64,000 bases of DNA from Drosophila pseudoobscura (lineage: Eukaryota; Arthropoda; Insecta; Diptera; Drosophilidae), in NCBI RefSeq assembly GCF_009870125.1, contig NC_046680.1:19239501-19303500 (forward strand), read 5' to 3'. A program made the position numbers and the translations under genes. The notes beneath the pieces were generated by a model. The model had not been told where the DNA came from. It saw nothing but the letters and a program-made list of their open reading frames with translations, and did no database searches. The first letter of the stretch is position 1; the number at the start of each line of letters is the position of its first letter. Below, piece by piece: positions 1-11,700 of this stretch.

Positions 1-1700
1 ATTTGCTCGCTTTTATCTCCGCTTCAAATCTGCAAATATTTGCATTTATCCTCATCAATTTTTTTGCTCATTTATTAGACAATATTTGAAATTCATTAAA
101 ATGCAATTTTCCCAGTAATTGATTCGCATAATTGGGTCAACAGCAAGCACACATTTCGATGCCACAATGCGTGGCATCTTTCGGCTGGGTTGCGAGCCCC
201 GATCATTACTCATATGGCGTTCGAGTTCCTTGGGGAACTGAGAAATGAGTGGAAATCCCCCCGGGGCGGTGCCGCCGCTCGCCATCATTCTTCATTAGAT
301 GGTGGATGGTGGGGTGGGCTCATGCCAACGTGTCAAGGACTTTTCGAGGACGACCGCAAACATTTCGCAGTTTCTCCTACGTTTTCTCTTTCTCTGTATT
401 TTCTTTTTCTTTTTTAGATATGTATCAAAAATTTCACAGTTGCATTTCCATGGAAATTGGCAAAAGGAAACGGGAGAATGCAAAGCAAAAACATTTTTTA
501 ACGGCCCGAGGAGGGAGAGAGAACGCAGGAGGCACGGTGCCAGGGCAGGCGTCGCTCTGTGGAGCTTGAAAAATTGCAGCAATTAGTGGTGCCTGGAGGT
601 CAACCAACCAACGAGCCAAAAAGGACACGGACACGGACACCCAGCACCCTGCACCCAACACCCAGGAGCCAGGAGCCAGGACCATTCCAAAGGCTAACCT
701 GGCGACGTGAGCCAGCCAAGAAGTATGTGACAGAAATATTTTGGTTAGGGCTCTTTTTTCTTTTTGCTTGAAATTCTTTTAAAGGGACATTTTTTTGCCG
801 AGAGATTGAAAAGTAGTTTCAGAGAAGTCTGGAGGGCTTTGTTGAAAAATAGAAGATAGAAAGAACCCTGTTGTAGAAAGGCGATAGACATAGATAGGTA
901 TTTAGAAAGCGTTTTCTCTTCCGCAGAAAGAACCTGTTTATATACCCTTGATTCCATAAATCCGTGCTTCCAACGTTAATCGCTTCTACCACACACACAC
1001 ACACACAGGTTTATCGTTCATATCCACTATTTATCTCTGAATTAATGTCTTTATTCTTATCGAATTGTGTGTTATGAATTATACATCAATTGAACTGTCC
1101 ATTATTTTCAAGTTTATTGTTGGATTTGTATCTGTTTTATCGTTTTTAAAGACCGCTGACGAACTGCTGGACATTCGGTTATCCCAATATTTCCGGCCAT
1201 TTTCTGTGGGCCCTTTGCGGGTTCAGCTGGCTCAATGTTTCAATGAATCGCCCAGTTTTTATGGCACCTCTAGGCGCATTGCATTATTTATGCAAAAGTT
1301 TGGAACTGTGGCACGGCGGGCCACGGGCAACGTGGGACAATAAAAATCAAAACCGGGCCAAATTCAGCACGATGGCATGTGACGGCACATGGCGAAAAGG
1401 CACCAAATTGTGGCAACAGCCAGAAAGAAAAACACAGGGAGCAAAACAAAAGCCAGCACCGAAAAAAAGGTTAGGGTAGAGTCCTGCTGGTCATTGACGA
1501 ACGTGGTACGCGTCTCGCCCAGTACATTTATTGTGTTTCTCAAGTATTTTTCGTATGATGGGATACTTGATGGAAAGTCACGCAGCTGCCAGAGCAAAAG
1601 AGACAGGCAGAGAGACAGCAGCAGCAGCACCAGCAACAACAGACGCACTCGAGGACACATTTAATATTTAATCTTAACGAAGGACATCAATTATAATTAC
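1..1700. other. Non-coding stretch, no gene recognised
   Basis: Open frames here are short, overlap on both strands and show no family resemblance. It includes a short CA run near 990-1006. If the promoter near 1795 is real, this stretch would be the start of a leftward transcript (5' exon plus intron). Confidence 0.5.
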
Positions 1701-1762
1701 ACACTTTGCTATAGCGCAGAATTCGCGAACCCCCAAACGACACGGCCGATTTCACGCGACTC

Positions 1763-1798
1763 ACGACTGCTTCCGCCGATGTCTGCTGACGAACTGAA
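1763..1798 (-). promoter_or_regulatory. Inr + DPE core promoter firing leftward
   Basis: On the minus strand an initiator TCAGTT has its A+1 at 1795. The hexamer AGTCGT lies exactly at +28 to +33 (1768-1763), matching the Drosophila DPE consensus RGWYVT at its required spacing. A long CT/GA tract, a GAGA-factor type site, lies about 260 bp upstream. Together these resemble a TATA-less developmental promoter. The gene it would drive must have its coding exons beyond the left edge; none is visible here. A chance Inr/DPE pair cannot be excluded. Confidence 0.45.
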
Positions 1799-2058
1799 CG
1801 CGCGTGGCGGTCCTGATAACGGGAATGGAATCCCACTGCAAATACGTCTCTGCACACGCACACCTAAGCCACCAACGCGACGACAAGACAACCTTCAGCT
1901 TCGGCTTGCAACGGCGAACTGAGCCCCCACGAGGCAGCACGACACGCAGCGAGGCGCCACGAAAGCTGTTGTCGGCTCTGAATGAAAGTGAAGTTTGTTT
2001 GCAGAGCGAAACGGTAAAACCAGAGCGTTGCAGAGAGCGTGAAAGCTCTGCTTAAGGA

Positions 2059-2085
2059 CTCTCTCTCTCTCTCTCTCTCTCTCTC
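2059..2085. repeat. (CT)n / GAGA tract
   Basis: An uninterrupted CT dinucleotide run. On the minus strand it reads GAGAGA, the binding sequence of GAGA factor (Trl), and it sits upstream of the Inr/DPE promoter at 1795. Confidence 0.8.
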
Positions 2086-2099
2086 GCTCTGTCTCTTTG

Positions 2100-4676
2100 G
2101 GGGCTCTGGCATCATCTGACTTTTGTTTACGCTTTAACAGCTGTTTCCGGAGCTTAGGCGCCATTTGGAGCACAGCACGTGGCTGATGTTTTGATTTTAC
2201 ATTATATAAAGCAGAAATAGAGACAGAGGGCGAAGAAAGGGACAGTAAGAACTTTGCAATTCCCTCGTATTCCCAAGGATTCCTATCTTTGATTGCCTAC
2301 TCGGGAATATTCCTCATCTCAAGATTCGTTTCATTGGTTCCTATACTGCCCCAAGCGTTGCCCATCAAGGACAGCCCTGCGTGGACAGCTGTGGACAGCC
2401 TTTGCATGCCAATTAGACTGGGGATCTCTCCGGACCTGCCTGGGCGAACACCTACCCCACCAGTTATCGTTAAGTATAACGGTAACGGTGGAATTTTAAG
2501 GAATTTTATACCCCGTAATCGTGTTCGTGCAACAGACAGATGAGTCCGTCCAAGGGACACCTGAAACCTGTCTAGAACCAGATTCTACATCTCTAAACCA
2601 GAATTTCTTTGTTATTATTACCTCCCGTTTCTACCTCATTTCCAGATGGTCGATCCCATTTAATTCTCTACTGAATCGTTGTCTGCTCATTGGCCAATAA
2701 GTAAATCTTTGTAGCGGGTATCTTACAGTCGGAATGTTGAAGTATAAAACTCCTACTTGTATTTTTTATCGCGTTTCCTTCAGGGCAGCTTTCAGCAATC
2801 AGCTCCGGCTTCAGCTGCAGATTGTCCTGCCTTTCGTTCTCTTTATTTTCTCATTTCCTGGTCGACGGAGCCGGAGCTGGAGCCGTTCTCAAGGATATAC
2901 TCTGCGCAGGTGTCAGGAACAGAGGTGAAGCCACTAAAAAGCGCACACACACAGACACACGCTCGCATGGGATGCCTTTTTTCTTTTGCTTAATTTTCCT
3001 TTTTATGTTTTGACACCGTTTGGTAAAGTTTTCTCCCCTGCCACTGCCCCAGCCCCAGTCCTAGCCCCTGCAACTGCCACGGACACTTACAAGTTTCTCG
3101 CTTGTTGCCGTTGACATTTTTATACATCATCTGTCCGGATCCCCGTCTCCGTGCTGCTACACCTTTACTGTAAGTGCCACCATATCATTTCGTTGTGTCT
3201 ACATTTTTATTTAATTTTTCCCTTTTTTCGGGGCTTCTTCCTGTTGTTTCCCCGAAATGCCAGCATAAAGTTTTTGTTACCCATAAAGGCAAGTGCCTGG
3301 CTTTCGTTTTTTATTTTATTGTGCCTATATAATCGTAGGGGTGGAATCTGGCAGGTGTGAAGAGGAAATAAGGCAGAGGGTAAGGCAGACTTTGTTCAAT
3401 ATTTAATCGCCATCAAATGAAATCAATATCACACGAAATTATTTGCAGTACGCAAACCTTTTTAGAGGACGCCATTCCCCTAAAGCATATAATTTCCACG
3501 CACCATTACTTTTTATGCAAAATCGTCACGAAATTGATTTAAATGGCATTAAATTGTTCGACAAAAAAGAGCGTACAAATTAATTGCAGAAATCACGTAT
3601 GCGCCATGCGGCCATCACCGTTCTCCATATAATCATAATCAGGCAGCCCTGCAATCGAACATAACAAATATTTATATAGACATTTGCCTGTAAAAGGCGG
3701 TATTCGTTGAGTTGGATGGTATATTGTTTTTCGATCAATATTATTACATTTTCTTTGCCTCTCAAGAGAGCGTTTCTCATGGACTCCTCGACTCCTTCCT
3801 GTCGCCATGTCGATAATTTATAGTAAACCTCTCTTATTTATTTATTTATTTTTCTACATAATAGTTACGCACACAAGCCCGGGGGTAGTGCAGTTTTCCT
3901 GTTTGCTCAGATTATTTAATTTATTTTTCTTTATGCCTCCCCCAGTGCCGCCGACTCCTCCGCGCTTTGCTTGGGAAAACGCCGGAAAAACCTTTGTTTA
4001 TGTTGGCACACATGGATGTTTAAATTACGTTTTTATTGTAAACAAAATGAGTTTGTCTGCGGGCTGGAAGCAGGCGGGAGGGCGGTAGGGCGGTAGGGCG
4101 GGAGGGCGGTAGGTCGGCACGCGCCTCAGCCGCATTTAAATATTTGCGCATGGAATTATTTTCTCTGCGAAAATTGCGGCCAGGCAGACGTTTTACAAAG
4201 TCAAACAAAAGTTACCAACGTTATTTGGACCACCTCACCTTACCACTGCTTGCTCCACGTTACTCCCAGCCGGGCGAGGGGTTAAACTCTGAACCACACC
4301 GCCTCTTTGTCCCTCTTTGTCTGGGTTCTCCGTTTGTGCACCCATATTTGGCATCTTTAGCCTCTAGCTCCACTTACCTCTTGCTGTGGTATTGAGAATT
4401 TAAATTACATTTTAATTGGGATTTATTACTCATTTCATTGGCGGAGAATCCCCAGTGAGTGACCCTCAAATGCCCTTCGATTGAACCATAATTGGAGGCA
4501 ATAAATTGGTTGTCAGCTGAGGAAAAGCATTGAGAAAAAGACCCTTAGAAAGAACACTTATTTAATTTCGATATGTACAAAATGTTAGCCAGAACCCATG
4601 AACTCTCCTTTCAAATGAATCCCAAAATATGTCCAGACATTTATTTTCCACGATTATGAATAACAACAAAATCCCA
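2100..4676. other. Non-coding stretch
   Basis: No open frame with family resemblance or a convincing exon was seen. The sequence is AT-rich with scattered polypyrimidine runs. The only clear structure is the GGCGGTA minisatellite near 4.1 kb. Confidence 0.5.
4073..4117. repeat. GC-rich minisatellite, unit GGGCGGTA
   Basis: About five imperfect tandem copies of a 7-8 bp unit (GGGCGGTA / GGGCGGGA) stand out as a G-rich block in AT-rich surroundings. The runs of three Gs sit on the + strand. Confidence 0.75.
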
Positions 4677-4677
4677 A

Positions 4678-5706
4678 TCAACCTTTGGACTCCTGTCCAG
4701 CCGGCGGTGGTGTGGCGCTCGGAGTATTCTGCCCTTTCCTCACAATGAAGGGAGGCGAATGATCTGGTCGAATGATGGTGAAGTGACAGACCAGAGAGTC
4801 GTCCACGACCAGAACGGCGCCGCAGTTGTCGAAGATGTTGCAATAATTGGGGGCCGAGAAGATGGTCACTAGCTGGCGGTTAGCAAAGAACTCATAGCCA
4901 TCCGCCACGACCTGATGGGCTCGGGCGATCAGGTTGAAGTTGTACTGCCGCAGGAAGCGCTCCACAATGAGGTGGCCGAAGGTGACGCTAACGCCGCGCT
5001 CGTTCCAGCCCCAGCCATCAGTGGTGGAGTCCGGATCGGACCACAGCAGATCACAGAGCAGGCCGGTGCCGGGCACGTCGGCAGGTCGCTTCAAATTCCG
5101 GATATCATCGAGCGTATTCAGGTCCGGACTGAGGCCCCCGTGCACGCAGAAGATCCTGTCCGAAACAATGGCTGTCACCGGCATGCAGGCGTAGCAGTCG
5201 ACAAAGGAGCGCCACATCTTGATGCTGTAGCGCCTCTTGCACTCGTCGAAGAAGCCGTAGATCTGGTTCAACTCCGGCGACTCGTGGTTGCCCCGCAGCA
5301 GGAAGAAGTTCAGCGGGTAGCGCAGCTTGTAGGCCAGCAGGAGGGTGAGTGTCTCGATCGAGTTCTGGCCCCGGTCCACGTAGTCCCCGAGGAACAGGTA
5401 GTTGGCACTCGGCGGATAGCCGCACTTCTTGAATATCCTCACCAGGTCCTTGTACTGCCCATGTATGTCCCCGCAGATCTTCACCGGCGCACTCAGCTCC
5501 AGCAGCATGGGCTGCGAGAGGAACAGCGACCTTGCCGACATGCAAATGTCCTTCAGCTCATTCTCGGTCAGCTCGTTGGCCCGCGGATTTGCGCCGTCCG
5601 ACAACAGCTTCTCTATTATCGTGTCCAGATAGGTCATGCTCTGGCGATGGAAAAAGTCTCTGCCAGCTCTGCCATCAGTCGCCCCACGACTCGACCGACG
5701 AGACAT
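4678..5706 (-). CDS. PP1-type serine/threonine protein phosphatase, intronless
   Basis: A 342-residue catalytic subunit of the PPP family, closest in pattern to type 1 phosphatase. The metal-binding and catalytic signatures are intact: GDIHGQ (about 79-84), GDYVDRGQ (107-114) and RGNHES (138-143), followed by CVHGGLSP and a SAPNYC segment near 284-289. An N-terminal arginine/serine-rich extension of about 23 residues precedes the usual start MTYLDTII. In canonical PP1 the loop after NYC reads GEFDN; here it reads NIFDN. This beta12-beta13 loop binds inhibitors and toxins in PP1. The gene has no introns, as do several Drosophila PP1-related genes expressed in testis, so a retrogene origin and male germline role are likely but inferred. 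PpN58A, PpY-55A or PpD-type orthology could not be decided. Confidence 0.9.
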   Translation of the reverse strand: MSRRSSRGATDGRAGRDFFHRQSMTYLDTIIEKLLSDGANPRANELTENELKDICMSARSLFLSQPMLLELSAPVKICGDIHGQYKDLVRIFKKCGYPPSANYLFLGDYVDRGQNSIETLTLLLAYKLRYPLNFFLLRGNHESPELNQIYGFFDECKRRYSIKMWRSFVDCYACMPVTAIVSDRIFCVHGGLSPDLNTLDDIRNLKRPADVPGTGLLCDLLWSDPDSTTDGWGWNERGVSVTFGHLIVERFLRQYNFNLIARAHQVVADGYEFFANRQLVTIFSAPNYCNIFDNCGAVLVVDDSLVCHFTIIRPDHSPPFIVRKGQNTPSATPPPAGQESKG

Positions 5707-5709
5707 CGT

Positions 5710-8700
5710 TTGGTGTTGAAGTTTTTAGGGAATTTTAAAAATGTGGAATATTTTAAATGTGTTTTGGATATGTTTGACTTGAGATCCATTTGTTTACATT
5801 TTGAACATTTTAAATGAGCTCCTGGCCTTTGACTTAAGTTCCATTTGATTATTTCTTGCGGTCCATTGAGCTCCATTGAGGTCCACTCTTTAGTTCTGAA
5901 CTTGGGGGACCCTCTTGTTGCCTATCCCTGAGATCTCTACTATCCCTTTCCACCTCTACTCTTGCGCATTTCAATTATCAGACACTTGGCATACATTTTC
6001 CAGCAAAAGAAAAAAAAGAGAACAACATTAAAATGGACGCGCTCGATAACAGGAAAAAGCGCCGAAAAGTCGCTTGTTTACTCGCTGTCGACCCACGGCC
6101 CCGCCCACTGGGGAGCACCCCCATGGAGCCCCTTTTGAACCACTTTCCAGCGGTGGTCGCAGCTGCATTTTGGCTGCTGGTAATCCCGATTCGGCGAGCT
6201 GCCTGCACTTGTAATGCGGCTTAAAAGAGAGACACAGCCGGAGAGAGGGAGAAGAGCATTTTTTGGGCAGTTTCTGGTCCATCCAGGGTTTTATATTCCC
6301 CACCCCATATGCAAGCTTTCCCTACATTTTGCCCACACCCTTTTCGGGGTGGATTTTGAATACATTTTTGAATCAGTGTCGAGGCTGTGTACTTTTTATG
6401 TCACTTTTTTTGGCGTCCAACTTCTTGGGGCACTCTCCACGCATCACTCCCTACTCTGCACTATTCTCTGGTGGCACTGTGTTTTATGCGATTTGTGTAG
6501 TTCCGGCTTTAGTGGCTCTCGGACTCGGGGCCCGGGACTCGGACCCATGTGTGCTTTCCTCTCTGCCACACGAACCACTGGTCTGCCTCGCCTGCCCCTC
6601 CTTCACCCAGAATGTATTTAATTGCAGGCGGCGCTCAAATGGGATTTGTGCATTGTTTTCTGTGGCGGATTTACCGCGAGAGTGCTCGTTCGTACTCCCA
6701 GTTAGTTTGCATTTTTTTGCGCCCTTTTTCCACTTTTGAAATCTATTTTAATGTTCGTTTAATTCAATACCCAGGCGGATCCCTAATGCGCCGGGAAATG
6801 GCACTGCGGAGGGGCAGCTTCTCTTGTGGTGAAAATGTAATTAAATTGTGGCCAAAGTGGGATTATCCTCTGCTTTATTTCGATGTACAAACGTACCATA
6901 TACCATATACGTATTGGTACATATCAGTATATATGCCATTTTGGCCAAGTCTCGATTACCTTTGATCTCACATTAAAGTTTAAACCATTTTAACAAATTA
7001 ATAACAAAAGCTGGCTTAAAATTGATTTATATGTACAATTTGATTGAAATCCGATTAAAGATAATCTCTATCGTTTTTCTTCCTTTGGCCTCTTAGACAC
7101 GGAAACCATTAATGAAGTCCAAACTCCCTGAAGAAACTTAGTTTGATTAAATTCTAATTCCCATTCGCTGTTCGATAGAATCACCTGCAATCGCGACTCT
7201 CGACTCAGAATTCCAAACAGCTTTCAACTGTCTTTCGAAATCTGAAGCAGCTGAAGGCGCTTGGCTTATTTCCGTTTCCGTTGGCTGCCATATTTTTGAA
7301 CACCCTCTTTGTGTATCTCTATCTCTGTCTATTCTCCTTCTATCTCTCACTCTCTGCCAGCGGAACACAATTTTTACCTCAGCAATGCAATTTTCGATTC
7401 AAAAACAGAATAAAGCAAATCCAACAGAATGCAGCAGAGGTCGCGGAATAGTGGTTGAGGAGTGTGATTGGAGAGGGGAATGACAATGAAAGGGGGTTGG
7501 AGAAATGTTGAGGGGGGAATGAAGGGAAGGTTGTGAGGTTAGGTCAGTGGCGAAAACAGAAAAACGGATTTTCTCTTGCTGTTGATGCTATTGATGCTGC
7601 TCCTCTGCTCTTGCTCTCCCATTGTGTCGCCGGAAATATTCAATTTTCAATTTTCATTTCGCTGGCCAGCAAAAATTGGCAAGCGAAAACAAAAGACGTC
7701 AATAGAGCGGGACAGAAAGGTGGAGGGAGAGCTGAAGAAGTACAGAGAGGGAGGACGAGAACGAGAAAATCTACTAAGCGCATCATGTGGCTATGGCGGA
7801 GAGAACAAAGCGGAGATTGAATAAAAGAAATCAATTCAATTATTACGATTTTCCCTCCACCCTCCCGATGTATTTTTCATGAACGGCGATGCAGGTCCGA
7901 ACTTAATCTTAATGAAATGTAAAACCTGCCGCCTGCTGCTTTCATAACTCAGCCGTGATACAGCCTTGGGCGGTACCAGATTTGCCATCAATATTGTTGC
8001 AAGCATTAAGCAGGGCTGGGACCAGGGCTCCCAGGCTTGCCAGGACGGCCATCATAACGTAATTAAGTGCTCAGCGGGAGACAAGGCAAATGTAATGTAC
8101 ATTTATTGAAATATTATTTATGATGTTGAAAATTGCCGGAAGCCGGCTTTAATCTGTGTTATTTTGCAGCCAGCCGAAGAGCAGACCAGGCCCCATACTG
8201 GGCAGCCTTCAGTTATCGTTTATTTTGGCCATTTTCCAGGGTCATTAGCTGATGATGATGACAACTCTCGGGGTGAATGGGGCAAGGCCACTGTTTCTGG
8301 TTCTGGTTCTTCTTCTGCTCCTGGCATGATGGCGTAACGAGCCGGGTGAAAATCAGCATTGAAATTGTTGCGTTTAATATTGTAAAAAGAGAAAAGTCAA
8401 CTGCCAGTTACAGGTTAGGAAAGGTTTAGGAAATATGTATGAGGAATATCCTTAAAAGTACCTTGTAATCTTAAGCGTGTTAATAATACCTTTATTCCTT
8501 CCGCACAGCTACAGATATCATATTGCCATTTAGCACCATCTGCTTCAGTCCCGATGACCAATAACTCAGCCGCTTGACTTGGCCCAAAACGGGTCTCTCG
8601 TCAAGCTGACATTTAAGCCGCATTCCAACAGCTCCTTGACAGCTTCAGCCTCAAAGATATCCTTAAGCGGCAGCATCCTCGGAAACACACACGTCCCATT

Positions 8701-11700
8701 AAATAGCCTCTGGCTTTAAGTGCGAGTGTATGTATATGCAAAGATCATCATGGCTGCTTTATCCATGGGAGACAAGCGCTTGTTTTAATTAAAATTTTAA
8801 TTTAATTCCTTTATTTTTTCTGCGCAACCATCAAACAGGATACGGCAGCAGACTGGCATGGGCAGGAACAGGGGCAGGGCAGACATCAAGTGGCCGAAAT
8901 TAAAATCTGCAGCAAACACTTGACACGGCCACCCGTATGGGTGGGGGCTGGTGAGAGGCGGCATCATGTGGTATGCTATGGTGTGTCAGAGGCCAGGGAG
9001 CTGTTGTCAAAATGCAAACTACATAAGTGACAAAAAATTACGCATACGCACAGTGCCACTGGTTCTGTCGCTGCGATAATAACGTATAATGAAAGCAACC
9101 AGAGCGCAATATATTGAAGTGTCTGCGTGTCGTGCTCATTAACACTTTGTTGGGATGCTGGGTGGCAGAGCAGACCTCAAGTTTGTTGAGAAGTGGAGAG
9201 CGCCAACTCGGAGGAGAGACACAGAGTACAGAGGAGTGTGAAAAGCAGAACAGTAGTACTCGTAAATCATTGAAACTGTGAGAGAAAATATGTCTAACAA
9301 GGAAGAAAGCTATAGTCGACTAAAGGATACCCGCTTTTGGAAATGACTACAAACAGTCGGACGAGGAATATTTCCACGAACACAGCAAGAGTTTACCCTT
9401 GTAATCTCCATGTGCCAGGTATAATAAAGATTTAGTAAGACATCATTCCCTTATAGCCCTGCTGCCTGCCCTCTCCTATCGTTTGCCAAAAGATCTCTTC
9501 ACTTTTGCAGCCCAAAAATAGTTGCCGCAGAGCGAAACACTTGCATCGGCCCCGGATGATGCTTTGACTGGCTTTGGGCTGCCTCTGGGGTGCCTATGTC
9601 TTGGTGTTGGATGACATTTAGCAGCCGCTTGACATATGCAAAGACACAGACACCGACACTCTTTCGTCTGGCGTGATGTCCTCATCTGGCAGAGGCCTCA
9701 AAGACACGGCTGACAGTCAGGCACTTGACGTTGACGAGCATGTGGATAAGATGGAGCCTGGAGCAGGGTCTGAGTTAAAGGATGGTTCTGGGATGTTGGG
9801 TGAAGTACGAGTATAATGATGTGCAACTGCCGCTGCGGAATGCTGGCAGTCATTGGGCAGGCTGCACCACGCGGCGTATGAGTAATGTGCACTGTTAGAT
9901 AGTTAGTTAGGCCAATAGGAGCCTCCCAGTGGCCGCAGGAGAGTGGAAATGAAAACGAAAACGAGAACGAAACGCAACTGTGAAATGATACTAAAGAATG
10001 ATGCAATTTCCCGGCCACAATTTACCATTTTAATGGCCCTGCCAACGGACGGACAGGGCAACCGACAGGCGGCCAGTGCCATTTCAATGATGTACTTATC
10101 CTTGGCTCTTCGAGTGGCCTCTGGCACTGGCTCTGGACCTCTCTGTCTCTCTCTCTCTGCAGCTAGCCTTTGTGAAAAATTTAGAGTAAAGCACCTCATT
10201 AAATTGAAAAATGTCTACAATTTGCAGGACATTATGTCCCCGACTAATGCATGCATCTATGCAGGAACTAGTGTGTGTGTTTTCTCCTCCCGTCCTTTTT
10301 TGCCATGAGTCCTCTGGCTTTGTCTGTCTGGTGTTCTGCCTCTGTGGTCGGGACCTACAAATTATTCAACTTGTCGACTTTTAAATCTCCTTTGCACTGA
10401 ATGGAGCTTAATCTATACGAATATACAGAACACCCGAGCATAAACTCGCATGTAGAGACACATATATGTATAAATTTGCAGTGTTAATGCAATGTTAAGC
10501 TGCTTTATTAATGATTTTCTCTTTGGTTTACCTTACAGCTTTCCCAAGCGACTGCTCACAGTGGGATAAGGCCTGTTCTTTGAAGGAGGGAAGGAACTTT
10601 TGTTGGGGCAAATGTAAATGCGAATGCATCTCAGACCACTGTGCATTTGGGCTGTCATAAAGCAAAAGTTATTGGTGCAAAAATCCTGAGCACAGAAATA
10701 CACTTGTATGTGTTTGTGTCTGTATATGTATGCTTGCATCTGCGAGCGTGTGCGTGTGCGTATGAGGCCCACAAATATTTGTGTCAATGCATCGATAACC
10801 CGAGAACAAGAGCAAAACCAGCAACAACAAAGGATCAGGGCAGCACGAACAGGAGCAGGACGCAGAGGGGGAGCAACTGGAGCCAGACGCAGAGCCACAC
10901 CGAGAGCCAGAGTCAAAACGAGTTCAGTTGGCTTTCTGCATTTACTCGCATGCATTATTGAGCATTAACCTCATTTCACGCAGTCAATTTACGGCATTAA
11001 ATTCTCTTCTGCCCGGCTTAACGTTACTGCGGCATCCACAACCATGGCAGCGACGGGAACTGGCAATGGCGTAAGGATTTAACGACCTGCCAGGACACGA
11101 GATGCCTCCTCCAGCTCCAGCACCTCCTTCGCCATCTTCTGCTGTTGATGATGATTTTAAAAAACTAATTTGATTTTGATTAGCCTGAGAAGCTGTGGCA
11201 ATGGAGAACAGTGGAATTATTCCCCAGGGGCGAGATTGCAGCCTCGACTTAACAGTTATTGAAAGCAGCTTAACTTACCGTTAGCCGATAATAAGCAAAA
11301 GAAGAAGGGAGCCAAAGAAAATGAAAACACTTGAGTGGAAGTAGCCCCAATCGCCGGACTAAATAAGCTTATAAAAATCCAGCCAGGAACAGGGAAGAGG
11401 GGTGGCCCAGGGTTAGCTTTCAAAGACGAAGCTTTAAATACCCTTAGATCCTGTGATCCGAAAATGATCTACCTTGCGGTAGTTGTGGAGAAATTTGTAA
11501 GTTTGCTTTGATTAACGTAAGAAAAATACTTGTTTTTCGAGCGATCGCTTCTATAAAGGCCTCTATTCCAAATCAGAATATCCTCTTCAAGAGACTTGAA
11601 GAAGAAGTGACTTGAAGAGGCACGCTCCCAAGGAATGTAGAACAACAGAAAGGAGAAAGGAGAGAAGGTATAAAGTGACAGCAGGCAGAGGTTTTTGCCT

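Noticed and set aside
4915-5817. 300-residue + strand frame over the phosphatase gene
   Set aside because: It is the antisense shadow of the PP1-type CDS; its composition and lack of homology show no independent gene.
6033-6224. 63-residue + strand frame starting MDALDNRKKRRK
   Set aside because: The ATG and basic start look attractive, but there is no homology, and overlapping frames exist on the other strand.
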